From Erysipelotrichaceae bacterium (GTDB lineage: Bacteria > Bacillota_I > Bacilli_A > Erysipelotrichales > Erysipelotrichaceae), in NCBI GenBank assembly GCA_017418585.1, contig JAFONG010000178.1, positions 1 to 13,524 of the forward strand: a DNA stretch of 13,524 bases, given 5' to 3'. Within the stretch, counting starts at the first letter, position 1; each line of letters starts with the position of its first letter. The position numbers and the translations under genes are program-made. The notes beneath the pieces were generated by a model that was not told the DNA's origin, searched no databases, and worked only from the letters and a program-made list of their open reading frames with translations. Positions 5,638 through 12,394 of the stretch are shown in pieces.

Positions 5638-6441
5638 ATGGGTCAGAAAGTAAGTCCGGTAGGATTAAGAGTCGGTGTCATCCGTGACTGGGAGTCCAGA
5701 TGGTATGCCGAAAAAGAATACGGCGATTTATTGCTGGAAGACGTCAAGATTCGTGAACTTATCTTAAAAGACTGCGCTGATTGTCTGGTATCACGTGTTG
5801 AGATCGAAAGAAGCAAGAACCGTGTCGTTCTGATCATCAGAACAGCACGTCCGGGTATGTTTGTTGGATCCGACGGTTCCAAGATCGAGGAACTGAAGAA
5901 GAAACTGGCCAAGCTGACGAACGGCAAGGATATCAGCATCAACATCGTTGAAGTTGCCAATCCTGATCTGGATGCCAGACTGGTTGCGTTAAAGATCGTT
6001 AAGATGCTGGAAGAAAGACAGTCTTTCCGTACAGCGCAGAAACGTGCCATCCAGCAGACAATGAGAGCCGGAGCAAAAGGTATCAAGACTTCGATCGGCG
6101 GCCGTTTAGGCGGTGCCGATATCGCCAGAAGCGAAGGATATTCAGAAGGTTCTGTATCGCTGCATACATTACGTTCCGATATCGACTACGCCTGGGAAGA
6201 AGCCATGACTACCTATGGCAAACTGGGTGTTAAGGTATGGATCTGCAGAGGCGAAGTGCTCCCTGGTGAAATGGTCAAAGAACCGGAAAAACCAAAGACA
6301 ATGGGCAACCGTCCAAACAGAGACAGAAGACCTAGAAGAGACGGAGCAAGACCTGGCAGACCTGAAGCTGCTGCAGAAGCACCTGCAGAGCCTAAGGAAG
6401 CGCAAGCCGCTCCTGCAGAAGTAAAGGAGGATGCTGAATAA
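5638..6441 (+). CDS. rpsC: 30S ribosomal protein S3 with long C-terminal tail
   Basis: S3 sits at the mRNA entry of the 30S subunit. The core has a normal start (MGQKVSPVGLRVGVIRDWES), a type II KH domain around 40-105, and a C-terminal domain with GAKGIKTSIGGRLGGADIARSE and the end GVKVWICRGEVLPG. Two sites look unusual. The KH loop reads GSDG (77-80), where GKGG or GKKG is common. The helicase patch reads FRTAQK (130-135), keeping Arg131 and Lys135 but having Thr at 132, where E. coli and B. subtilis have Arg. At 267 residues it exceeds the B. subtilis type (about 218) by a basic then Ala/Pro/Glu-rich tail (about 215-267). It starts behind AAGGGGGAG. Confidence 0.97.
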   Translation: MGQKVSPVGLRVGVIRDWESRWYAEKEYGDLLLEDVKIRELILKDCADCLVSRVEIERSKNRVVLIIRTARPGMFVGSDGSKIEELKKKLAKLTNGKDISINIVEVANPDLDARLVALKIVKMLEERQSFRTAQKRAIQQTMRAGAKGIKTSIGGRLGGADIARSEGYSEGSVSLHTLRSDIDYAWEEAMTTYGKLGVKVWICRGEVLPGEMVKEPEKPKTMGNRPNRDRRPRRDGARPGRPEAAAEAPAEPKEAQAAPAEVKEDAE

Positions 6442-6443
6442 TT

Positions 6444-6854
6444 ATGTTAATGCCAAAAAGAACTAAGTATCGTCGTCCTCATCGTTTGAGTTGGGAAGGC
6501 AAGTCGAAAGCCGGCAGAGAAGTCGTATTCGGCGAATACGGTCTGGTTGCTCTGGAAGGCGGCTATGTCTCATCGAATCAGATCGAGGCAGCCCGTGTTG
6601 CCATGACCAGATATATGAACCGTGGCGGTCAGGTCTGGATCAAGATCTTCCCGCAGATGGCGAAAACAAAGAAACCTCTGGAAGTACGTATGGGATCAGG
6701 TAAGGGTGCTCCTGAAGGCTGGGTAGCAGTCGTTCAGAAGGGCAGAGTCATGTTCGAAATCGGCGGCGTTGATGAAGCGGTTGCCAGAGAAGCGTTGAGA
6801 CTCGGCCAGAACAAACTGCCTGTCAAAGCGAAATTTGTAAAGAAAGGTGAATAG
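6444..6854 (+). CDS. rplP: 50S ribosomal protein L16
   Basis: L16 supports the A-site region of the large subunit and is among the last proteins to assemble. The 136 residues are standard, with MLMPKRTKYRRPHR at the start, GxVSSNQIEAARVAMTRY, QVWIKIFPQMAKTKKPLEVRMGSGKGAPEGWVAVV (63-97), and AxREALRLGQNKLPVKAKFV at the end. I chose the ATG at 6444 (MLMPKR) over 6450 (MPKR). MLMPKR is the conserved family N-terminus, and it is nearer the AAAGGAGG at 6423-6430, which lies inside rpsC at a rather long distance. Confidence 0.98.
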   Translation: MLMPKRTKYRRPHRLSWEGKSKAGREVVFGEYGLVALEGGYVSSNQIEAARVAMTRYMNRGGQVWIKIFPQMAKTKKPLEVRMGSGKGAPEGWVAVVQKGRVMFEIGGVDEAVAREALRLGQNKLPVKAKFVKKGE

Positions 6855-6856
6855 TT

Positions 6857-7060
6857 ATGAACATTAAGGAAGTTAGAGAAAAATCTTCAGATGAATTAAA
6901 GAAAAGTCTGGAAGAGATGAAAGTCGAACTATTCGACCTTAGATTTGCCAGAGCTACTGGTTCCATCGAGAACCCGATGCGTATCAGAGAACTGAAGAAG
7001 TCAATTGCCAGAGTATTGACTGTACTGCATGAAAGAGAAAGCGAAGTAAAGGAGGGTTAA
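6857..7060 (+). CDS. rpmC: 50S ribosomal protein L29
   Basis: L29 is a small helical protein beside L23 at the exit of the tunnel. The 67 residues are normal. It shows the two-helix pattern ELKKSLEEMKVELFDLRFARATGSIENPMRIRELKKSIARVLTVL split by the NP turn. The start follows AAGGTGA (6844-6850) and lies two bases after the rplP stop. AAAGGAGGG for rpsQ is embedded in its last codons. Confidence 0.97.
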   Translation: MNIKEVREKSSDELKKSLEEMKVELFDLRFARATGSIENPMRIRELKKSIARVLTVLHERESEVKEG

Positions 7061-7063
7061 CAG

Positions 7064-7324
7064 ATGGAAAGAACAACACGTAGAACGTTAACGGGTGTCG
7101 TTACTTCGGATAAGATGGACAAGACGATCGTCGTTGCCATCAACGAAAAGAAGAGCCATCCTTTATATGGTAAAGGAACAAAGTTTACCAGAAAGTTTAA
7201 AGTACGTGACGAAAACAATGAAGCCCATGTCGGCGACACTGTTGAGATCATGGAAACCAGAAACCTGAGCAAGGAAGTTCACTTCCGCCTGGTGAAGGTT
7301 GTTGAAAAGGCAGTTGTTCTGTAA
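7064..7324 (+). CDS. rpsQ: 30S ribosomal protein S17
   Basis: S17 is a primary 16S rRNA-binding protein with an OB fold. The 86 residues are typical. Family landmarks are RRTLTGVVTSDKMDKTIVVAI, HPLYGKGTKFTRKFKVRDENNEAHVGDTVEIMETRNLSK, and FRLVKVVEKA. The binding site AAAGGAGGG (7048-7055) lies in rpmC. The stop TAA begins the TAAGGAGGA of rplN. Confidence 0.97.
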   Translation: MERTTRRTLTGVVTSDKMDKTIVVAINEKKSHPLYGKGTKFTRKFKVRDENNEAHVGDTVEIMETRNLSKEVHFRLVKVVEKAVVL

Positions 7325-7335
7325 GGAGGACCGAT

Positions 7336-7704
7336 ATGATTAGTACTGAGACTAGATTAAAAGTTGCTGACAATACCGGTGCGAAAGAACTGCTGGTTAT
7401 CCGCTGCTTAGGCGGTTCAAGAAGAAAATATGCGAACATCGGCGATGTAGTCGTCTGTACCGTTAAGGACGCTACTCCTGGTGGAACGGCGAAAAAGGGT
7501 CAGGTCGTAAAGGCCGTCATCGTTAGAACGAAGTACGGTCTGAGAAGAGAAAACGGTTCCTTCATCAAGTTCGATGACAATGCGGCTGTCATTATCAAGG
7601 AAGATAAGACTCCGCTGGGAACGCGTATCTTCGGCCCTGTAGCCAGAGAACTGCGTGATAAGGACTATACGAAGATCGTGTCCTTAGCGTCAGAAGTATT
7701 ATAG
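7336..7704 (+). CDS. rplN: 50S ribosomal protein L14
   Basis: L14 lies at the subunit interface, next to L19, and is a target of the silencing factor RsfS in many bacteria. The 122 residues are exactly typical. Motifs seen are ETRLKVADNTGAKELLVIRCLGG at the start, IGDVVVCTVKDATPGGTAKKGQVVKAVIVRTK, DDNAAVIIKEDKTPLGTRIFGPVAREL, and the end KIVSLASEVL. The stop codon is embedded in the TAGGAGG that serves rplX. Confidence 0.98.
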   Translation: MISTETRLKVADNTGAKELLVIRCLGGSRRKYANIGDVVVCTVKDATPGGTAKKGQVVKAVIVRTKYGLRRENGSFIKFDDNAAVIIKEDKTPLGTRIFGPVARELRDKDYTKIVSLASEVL

Positions 7705-7714
7705 GAGGACAACT

Positions 7715-7987
7715 ATGAAAATCAAGAAAGGTGACAAAGTAAAAGTTATCGCTGGAGATGACAAGGGTGTTGTTGCTGAAGTAGTAGCTGCACTTCCTAG
7801 ATCCAACAGAGTTATCGTTGAAGGCGTCAATGTCGTCAAGAAGCACAGCAAGCCTTCCAACGCCAACCCTGACGGCGGAATCATTGACAAGGAACTGCCG
7901 ATCAGCGTTTCCAATGTAAAGCTTGTCGACGGCAAGAAAGACAAGAAGTCGGCAAAGAAGAATGCAAAGGGGGCTAAGAAGAAATAA
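7715..7987 (+). CDS. rplX: 50S ribosomal protein L24, short C-terminal form
   Basis: L24 is an assembly initiator that binds the 5' end of 23S rRNA. The KOW motif is at the N-terminus (KKGDKVKVIAGDDKGVVAEV, about 4-23), followed by VEGVNVVKKHSKPS and GGIIDKELPISVSNVKLVD (54-72). Most bacterial L24 then has a domain of roughly 25-30 residues with a KTGKPTRVGY-type motif. Here residue 72 is followed only by a lysine-rich tail (GKKDKKSAKKNAKGAKKK), giving 90 residues against the usual 100-105. The frame is intact and the next gene starts on its stop codon, so this looks like a genuine short form rather than a frameshift. Confidence 0.95.
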   Translation: MKIKKGDKVKVIAGDDKGVVAEVVAALPRSNRVIVEGVNVVKKHSKPSNANPDGGIIDKELPISVSNVKLVDGKKDKKSAKKNAKGAKKK

Positions 7988-8526
7988 TGAATCGTTTACA
8001 GGAAAAATATGTAAAAGAAATCAAACCCGCACTGATCAAGAAGCATGCGTATTCTTCCGCCATGGAATGCCCTAAGGTAGCCAAGATCGTCATCAACATG
8101 GGTGTTGGTGAAGCCGTATCCGAGCCGAAGCAGCTTGAGGATGCAGTAGCCGATCTGACAATGATTTCCGGACAGAAGCCGATCATCACCAAGGCCAAGA
8201 AATCCATCGCCAACTTCAAACTGAGAGAGAACACGCCGATCGGCTGTAAAGTTACGCTCAGAGGCGAAAGAATGTACGACTTCCTGGACAAGCTGATCAA
8301 CATCTCCTTACCGAGAGTGAGAGACTTCAGAGGCGTCAGCAATACCGCTTTCGACGGAAGAGGAAACTACACTTTAGGTATCAGGGAACAGATCATCTTC
8401 CCGGAAATCGAATACGATAAGGTAAGCAAGGTTCGTGGTATGGATATCGTTATCGTTACCACTGCCAAGACAAATGAAGAAGCCAGAGAACTGTTAACGG
8501 AACTCGGCATGCCATTTGCGAAGTAA
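7987..8526 (+). CDS. rplE: 50S ribosomal protein L5
   Basis: L5 binds 5S rRNA together with L18 in the central protuberance. The 179 residues are the standard length. Typical stretches are MNRLQEKYVKEIKPAL, PKVAKIVINMGVGEA, ISGQKPIITKAKKSIANFKLRE, PIGCKVTLRGERMYDFLDKLI, LPRVRDFRGVS, and the end GMDIVIVTTAKTNEEARELL. The start overlaps the rplX stop by one base (TAATG), and AAAGGGGG at 7966-7973 lies 13 bases upstream, so reinitiation after rplX is likely. Confidence 0.98.
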   Translation: MNRLQEKYVKEIKPALIKKHAYSSAMECPKVAKIVINMGVGEAVSEPKQLEDAVADLTMISGQKPIITKAKKSIANFKLRENTPIGCKVTLRGERMYDFLDKLINISLPRVRDFRGVSNTAFDGRGNYTLGIREQIIFPEIEYDKVSKVRGMDIVIVTTAKTNEEARELLTELGMPFAK

Positions 8527-8539
8527 GAAGGGAGAACAC

Positions 8540-8725
8540 ATGGCAAAGACATCAATGAAAGTAAAAGCACATCGTCCTGCTAAGTTCTCTTCAAGGGCTT
8601 ACACAAGATGTGAAAGATGCGGAAGACCGCACTCTGTATTAAGAAAGTATAAACTGTGCCGTATTTGTTTCAGAGAACTGGCTTACAAGGGCCAGATCCC
8701 TGGCGTCAAGAAGGCCAGCTGGTAA
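8540..8725 (+). CDS. rpsZ: 30S ribosomal protein S14 type Z (zinc-binding)
   Basis: This is the short S14 form, 61 residues, with a zinc ribbon formed by Cys24, Cys27, Cys40 and Cys43 (CERC and CRIC). The usual sequence KFSSRAYTRCERCGRPHSVLRKYKLCRICFRELAYKG, then PGVKKASW, is present. The start is the ATG at 8540 (MAKTSMKVKAHRPAKF), preceded by AAGGGAG. A longer reading from a TTG at 8516 would overlap rplE and add eight non-homologous residues. The Cys4 form ties the protein to zinc supply. Many Bacillota keep a second, zinc-free copy elsewhere, and this window does not show one. Confidence 0.97.
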   Translation: MAKTSMKVKAHRPAKFSSRAYTRCERCGRPHSVLRKYKLCRICFRELAYKGQIPGVKKASW

Positions 8726-8739
8726 AGGAGGGTAATGAA

Positions 8740-9141
8740 ATGAGTTTTACAGATCCGATTGCTGATATGCTTACTAGAATCAGAAACGGCATCAGTGCCG
8801 AACATGATACTGTAGTGATTCCATCCAGCAAGATGAAAATCGAAATTGCCCGTATCCTGAAGCAGGAAGGCTACATCGACAACTACAGCGTTGAAGGCGA
8901 CACAGCGAAAGACAAGATCATTACGATCGAACTGAAGTACGGACCGGACAAGCAGAAAGTCATTTCCGGTCTCAAGAGGATCTCTAAACCGGGTTTAAGA
9001 GTGTACGCGAAGAGCGACAGCGTTCCAAGAGTACTTAACGGTTTGGGTATCGCAATCATATCTACATCAAAGGGCTTAATGACGGACCGTGATGCGAGAA
9101 AAGCGCATCTGGGCGGTGAAGTCGTTGCCTACGTGTGGTAA
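8740..9141 (+). CDS. rpsH: 30S ribosomal protein S8
   Basis: S8 is a primary 16S rRNA-binding protein of the 30S platform and the known feedback repressor of the spc operon in E. coli. The 133 residues match the family. Landmarks are MSFTDPIADMLTRIRNG, VVIPSSKMKIEIARILKQEGYI, and GLGIAIISTSKGLMTDRDARKAHLGGEVVAYVW. The true start is the ATG at 8740, behind AAAGGAGG (8724-8731) with eight-base spacing. The same frame remains open upstream into rpsZ but without homology. Confidence 0.98.
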   Translation: MSFTDPIADMLTRIRNGISAEHDTVVIPSSKMKIEIARILKQEGYIDNYSVEGDTAKDKIITIELKYGPDKQKVISGLKRISKPGLRVYAKSDSVPRVLNGLGIAIISTSKGLMTDRDARKAHLGGEVVAYVW

Positions 9142-9160
9142 TTAGAATAAGGAGAAATAT

Positions 9161-9703
9161 ATGTCACGTATCGGTAATAAAACGATTACCATTCCTGCCG
9201 GATGTGAAGTAACTGTATCCGACAGTAATGAGGTGACGGTAAAGGGTCCTAAGGGAACTCTATCACGTCAATTCAGCCCGCTGATCGAAATCAAGGTCGA
9301 AGGCGCTGAAGTAAACTGCAAAAGAGCAAATGAAGCTAAGACAACAAAACAGCTTCATGGAACGACAAGAGCACTGCTGCACAATATGATCGTCGGAACG
9401 ACGGAAGGTTTCAAGAAGACGCTTGAGATCGTCGGTATCGGCTACAAGGCAGAAATGCAGGGCAAAGTGCTGAACCTGAGTTTAGGTTATTCACACGATA
9501 TCAATTTTGATGTAGAAGACGGACTTACGATTGAAACGCCGAATCCAACGACGATCATCGTATCCGGCATCGATAAGCAGAGAGTAGGCGAAGCTGCCGC
9601 TCAGATCAGAGGCTTCCGTAAGCCTGAACCTTACAAAGGCAAGGGTATCAGGTACAAGGGTGAAAAGGTTGCCCATAAGGAAGGCAAGACGGCTGCGGCT
9701 TAA
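9161..9703 (+). CDS. rplF: 50S ribosomal protein L6
   Basis: L6 lies near the GTPase-associated centre and the sarcin-ricin loop. The 180 residues are standard. The two-domain alpha/beta structure is visible: MSRIGNKTITIPAGCEVTV with VTVKGPKGTLSRQF in the first half, then GTTEGFKKTLEIVGIGYKAEMQGKVLNLSLGYSH. The C-terminal signature is QIRGFRKPEPYKGKGIRYKGE. The binding site is AAGGAGA (9149-9155). The gene ends with two tandem in-frame stops (TAA TAG). Confidence 0.98.
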   Translation: MSRIGNKTITIPAGCEVTVSDSNEVTVKGPKGTLSRQFSPLIEIKVEGAEVNCKRANEAKTTKQLHGTTRALLHNMIVGTTEGFKKTLEIVGIGYKAEMQGKVLNLSLGYSHDINFDVEDGLTIETPNPTTIIVSGIDKQRVGEAAAQIRGFRKPEPYKGKGIRYKGEKVAHKEGKTAAA

Positions 9704-9724
9704 TAGTGGGAAAGGAGTAAAGAT

Positions 9725-10081
9725 ATGTATTCTAAACAGGATAAAAACAAGGCACGTCAGAGACGTCATGAACGTATTAGAAATAAAGTTATCGGTACTG
9801 CTGAATGCCCACGTCTGAACGTATACCGTTCAAATGCCCATATTCATGCGCAGATCATCGATGATGAAAAAGGTAACACTCTGGTTTCCTGTTCATCTGT
9901 TGAACTGAAACTGGAAAACGGCGGTAATGTGGAAGCCGCCAAGACAGTTGGAACGAAACTTGCTGAGAGAGCTTTAGAAAAGGGAATTGAAAACGTATGC
10001 TTTGACCGCGGCGGATATATCTATCACGGCCGTGTGAAGGCGCTTGCTGAAGCAGCTAGAGAAGCTGGCCTGAAATTCTAG
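9725..10081 (+). CDS. rplR: 50S ribosomal protein L18
   Basis: L18 binds 5S rRNA and helps build the central protuberance. The 118 residues are normal for the family. Visible motifs are the basic N-terminus (KNKARQRRHERIRNKV), RLNVYRSNAHIHAQIIDDEKGNTLVS, the helix VGTKLAERALEKGI, and the typical end FDRGGYIYHGRVKALAEAAREAGLKF. AAAGGAG lies seven bases before the ATG. The stop TAG lies in the TAGGAG of rpsE. Confidence 0.98.
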   Translation: MYSKQDKNKARQRRHERIRNKVIGTAECPRLNVYRSNAHIHAQIIDDEKGNTLVSCSSVELKLENGGNVEAAKTVGTKLAERALEKGIENVCFDRGGYIYHGRVKALAEAAREAGLKF

Positions 10082-10091
10082 GAGTTATACT

Positions 10092-10646
10092 ATGGAAAAT
10101 ACAAACAAAGATAACAAGAGAGAAAACAGAAGACCTAACAACAACAGAAGATTTAACAGAGAAGTTAAAGAATTCGAAGAGCGTGTCGTTCAGATCAACC
10201 GTATTTCCAAGACCGTCAAAGGCGGACGCAGAATGAGATTCGCTGCGATCGTGGTAGTCGGTGATAAGAAGGGCAGAGTAGGTTATGCTTTAGGCAAGGC
10301 AAATGAAGTTCCTGATGCAATCAGAAAAGCATCTGAAGCAGCAAAGAAAAACGTTAAAAGAATTCCACTGGTAGATGGTTACAGAACCATTCCGCATGCA
10401 ACGACAGGCAGATACGGAGCAGGTGAAGTCGTATTAAGACCGGCTGCTCAAGGTACCGGTATCGTTGCCGGCGGCGTCGTTCGTGCCATTCTCGAACTTG
10501 CAGGTGCAACCGATGTCATTACCAAGTGCGTCGGTTCGCGTACGCCTATCAACCAGGTACATGCGACAATGAAGGCCTTAACGGAACTGAAGACTGTCAA
10601 TTCCGTTGCCAAACTGCGTGGCATGAAGGTTGAAGAAGTACGATAG
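10092..10646 (+). CDS. rpsE: 30S ribosomal protein S5 with extended N-terminus
   Basis: S5 contributes to decoding accuracy and to the mRNA entry site. The S5 double-stranded RNA-binding-like domain starts at about residue 28 (FEERVVQINRISKTVKGGRRMRFAAIVVVGD). The C-terminal domain contains VLRPAAQGTGIVAGG, ELAGATDVITKCVGS and TPINQVHAT. The protein has 184 residues against the usual 160-170. The surplus is an Asn/Arg/Lys-rich N-terminal segment (about 1-25) that looks disordered. The ATG at 10092 is supported by AGGAG at 10080-10084. The gene is followed directly by rplO, where rpmD would be expected. Confidence 0.97.
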   Translation: MENTNKDNKRENRRPNNNRRFNREVKEFEERVVQINRISKTVKGGRRMRFAAIVVVGDKKGRVGYALGKANEVPDAIRKASEAAKKNVKRIPLVDGYRTIPHATTGRYGAGEVVLRPAAQGTGIVAGGVVRAILELAGATDVITKCVGSRTPINQVHATMKALTELKTVNSVAKLRGMKVEEVR

Positions 10647-10656
10647 GAGGTGTCTT

Positions 10657-11097
10657 ATGAACTTACATGAAATGAAATACAACGAAGGTGCAAGACACAC
10701 GACAAAGAGATTAGGCAGAGGCCAGGGCTCGGGCCAGGGCAAGACTGCCGGTAAAGGCCACAAGGGTCAGAATGCCAGATCCGGTGGCGGTGTTGCGATC
10801 GGTTTTGAAGGCGGTCAGACTCCGTTCTTCAAGTCCATGCCGAAGAGAGGCTTCACCAATTTCAACCGTCTGGAATATGCTGTAGTAAACCTGACTGAAC
10901 TGAATCGTTTCGACGACGGTACTACGGTTACTCCGGAACTGCTGAAACAGGCAGGTATCGTCAGAAAGCAGCTGGACGGTATCAAAGTACTGGGTAACGG
11001 AAAACTGGAAAAGAAACTTACTGTTTCTTGCCATAAGATTTCCAAGAGCGCTCAGGCTGCTATTGAAAAGGCAGGCGGAAAAGTTGAGGTGATCTAA
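10657..11097 (+). CDS. rplO: 50S ribosomal protein L15
   Basis: L15 is a late-assembly large-subunit protein with a Gly/Arg-rich extended N-terminal part. The 146 residues are typical. It shows RLGRGQGSGQGKTAGKGHKGQNAR (about 18-41), FEGGQTPFFKSMPKRGF, and a globular end with KVLGNGKLEKKLTV and AAIEKAGGKVEVI. The start is the ATG at 10657, six bases after AGGAGG (10645-10650). The reading open from 10630 would begin inside rpsE and lacks homology. The stop codon is directly followed by the GTG of secY. Confidence 0.98.
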   Translation: MNLHEMKYNEGARHTTKRLGRGQGSGQGKTAGKGHKGQNARSGGGVAIGFEGGQTPFFKSMPKRGFTNFNRLEYAVVNLTELNRFDDGTTVTPELLKQAGIVRKQLDGIKVLGNGKLEKKLTVSCHKISKSAQAAIEKAGGKVEVI

Positions 11098-12384
11098 GTG
11101 TTCAAAACATTCATAGATTTTCTCAAAAACAAGGACATTAGAAAGAAACTGCTTTTTACGCTGTTTATTCTGTTCATCTTCCGTCTGGGATCATCCATTC
11201 CGGCTCCGGGAGTCAATACTCAGATCATTAAGCTGAGTGCGAACTCCCTGCTGAACATGATGAGTATCCTGGGCGGCGGATCCATCGAACAGATGTCTAT
11301 CTTCTCTCTGGGTGTAGGACCGTATATCACTGCCAGCATCATCATTGAACTGCTGGCCATGGATATCATTCCTGCCCTGGCGGAGATGGCTAAATCGGGT
11401 AAGAAGGGCCGTCAGCAGATGGACCGTATTACCAGATATCTGGGTGTCGTCATGGCACTGGTACAGGGCTACTTCATTGTCCAGTATCTTGACAGGGCGT
11501 ATGCCGGCTACAACTTTATCGATAATCCGGGATTTACTTCTTATCTGTATATTTCCGTTATCTTTACCGCCGGTACGATGTTCCTGCTGTGGCTGGCTGA
11601 TCAGATCACATCAAAGGGTATCGGAAACGGTACTTCCATGATCATCTTCGCCGGCATCGTTGCGGATATGCCTACGACTTTCAGGACCGTCTACGAGACC
11701 TTCCTGGGAGAGAACGCTGTTTCCAAGCTTGGCATGGGCGGCTTCATTGCCTACTGTGTCATGTATGTGGCGATCATCGTTCTGGTCGTACTGATGCAGA
11801 TGTCGGAAAGAAGAATTCCGATCCAGCAGTCTTCTTCAAGAGCTCTGAACAAGACCAAGGGCGATCTGAACCATCTGCCGCTGAAGATCAACTCTGCATC
11901 CGTTGTTCCGGTCATCTTTGCGTCATCCCTGATTCAGGGTCCGCAGATCATCGCTTCCTGGGTCAACCAGGACGCCTACAACTGGCTGCAGAAGATCTGC
12001 GACTTCACCAGTCCGTGGTTCCTGTGCTTCTATGCTTTCCTGATCATCCTGTTTACCTTCTTCTACACCAATCTGACGATTGATCCGCAGAAGATGGCAG
12101 ACGATCTGGGCAAGAACGGACAGTACATTCCGGGCGTCAGACCCGGAACCGAGACTAAGAACTATGTTTCCAAGGTTCTCAACAGGATCACTGTTCTGGG
12201 TGCTCTGCTGCTGACTTTCATCGCCATTCTGCCGTATGTGGTATCGAATCTTACCGGTCTCTCGCAGCGTGCTGCGGTTGGCGGTACAGGTATCATCATC
12301 GTTGTCGGTGTGGCAATGGATACGATCAAGCAGCTGAAGTCTCAGCTTACTTCAAAGCAGTATAAGAGTTTTGTCGGAAAATAG
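11098..12384 (+). CDS. secY: Protein translocase subunit SecY
   Basis: SecY forms the protein-conducting channel of the cytoplasmic membrane with SecE and SecG, used by SecA-driven and co-translational export. The 428 residues and ten hydrophobic segments (about 18-36, 73-90, 112-131, 148-168, 178-190, 214-234, 266-285, 306-325, 363-383 and 392-409) fit the family. The plug region lies near 60-72 (GGGSIEQMSIFSLGVGPYI). Other landmarks are the GIGNGTSMIIFAGI motif and the cytosolic loop PGVRPGTETKNYVSKVLNRIT, whose Arg348 matches the essential E. coli Arg357. The start is GTG, abutting the rplO stop (TAAGTG), with GAGGTGA five bases upstream, so translation is probably coupled. Confidence 0.98.
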   Translation: MFKTFIDFLKNKDIRKKLLFTLFILFIFRLGSSIPAPGVNTQIIKLSANSLLNMMSILGGGSIEQMSIFSLGVGPYITASIIIELLAMDIIPALAEMAKSGKKGRQQMDRITRYLGVVMALVQGYFIVQYLDRAYAGYNFIDNPGFTSYLYISVIFTAGTMFLLWLADQITSKGIGNGTSMIIFAGIVADMPTTFRTVYETFLGENAVSKLGMGGFIAYCVMYVAIIVLVVLMQMSERRIPIQQSSSRALNKTKGDLNHLPLKINSASVVPVIFASSLIQGPQIIASWVNQDAYNWLQKICDFTSPWFLCFYAFLIILFTFFYTNLTIDPQKMADDLGKNGQYIPGVRPGTETKNYVSKVLNRITVLGALLLTFIAILPYVVSNLTGLSQRAAVGGTGIIIVVGVAMDTIKQLKSQLTSKQYKSFVGK

Positions 12385-12394
12385 GAGGAAGGAA

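Noticed and set aside
6215..6424. Out-of-frame plus-strand frame inside the rpsC tail
   Set aside because: It overlaps the S3 C-terminal coding region in another frame. The S3 frame is continuous and better supported, so no frameshift is needed.
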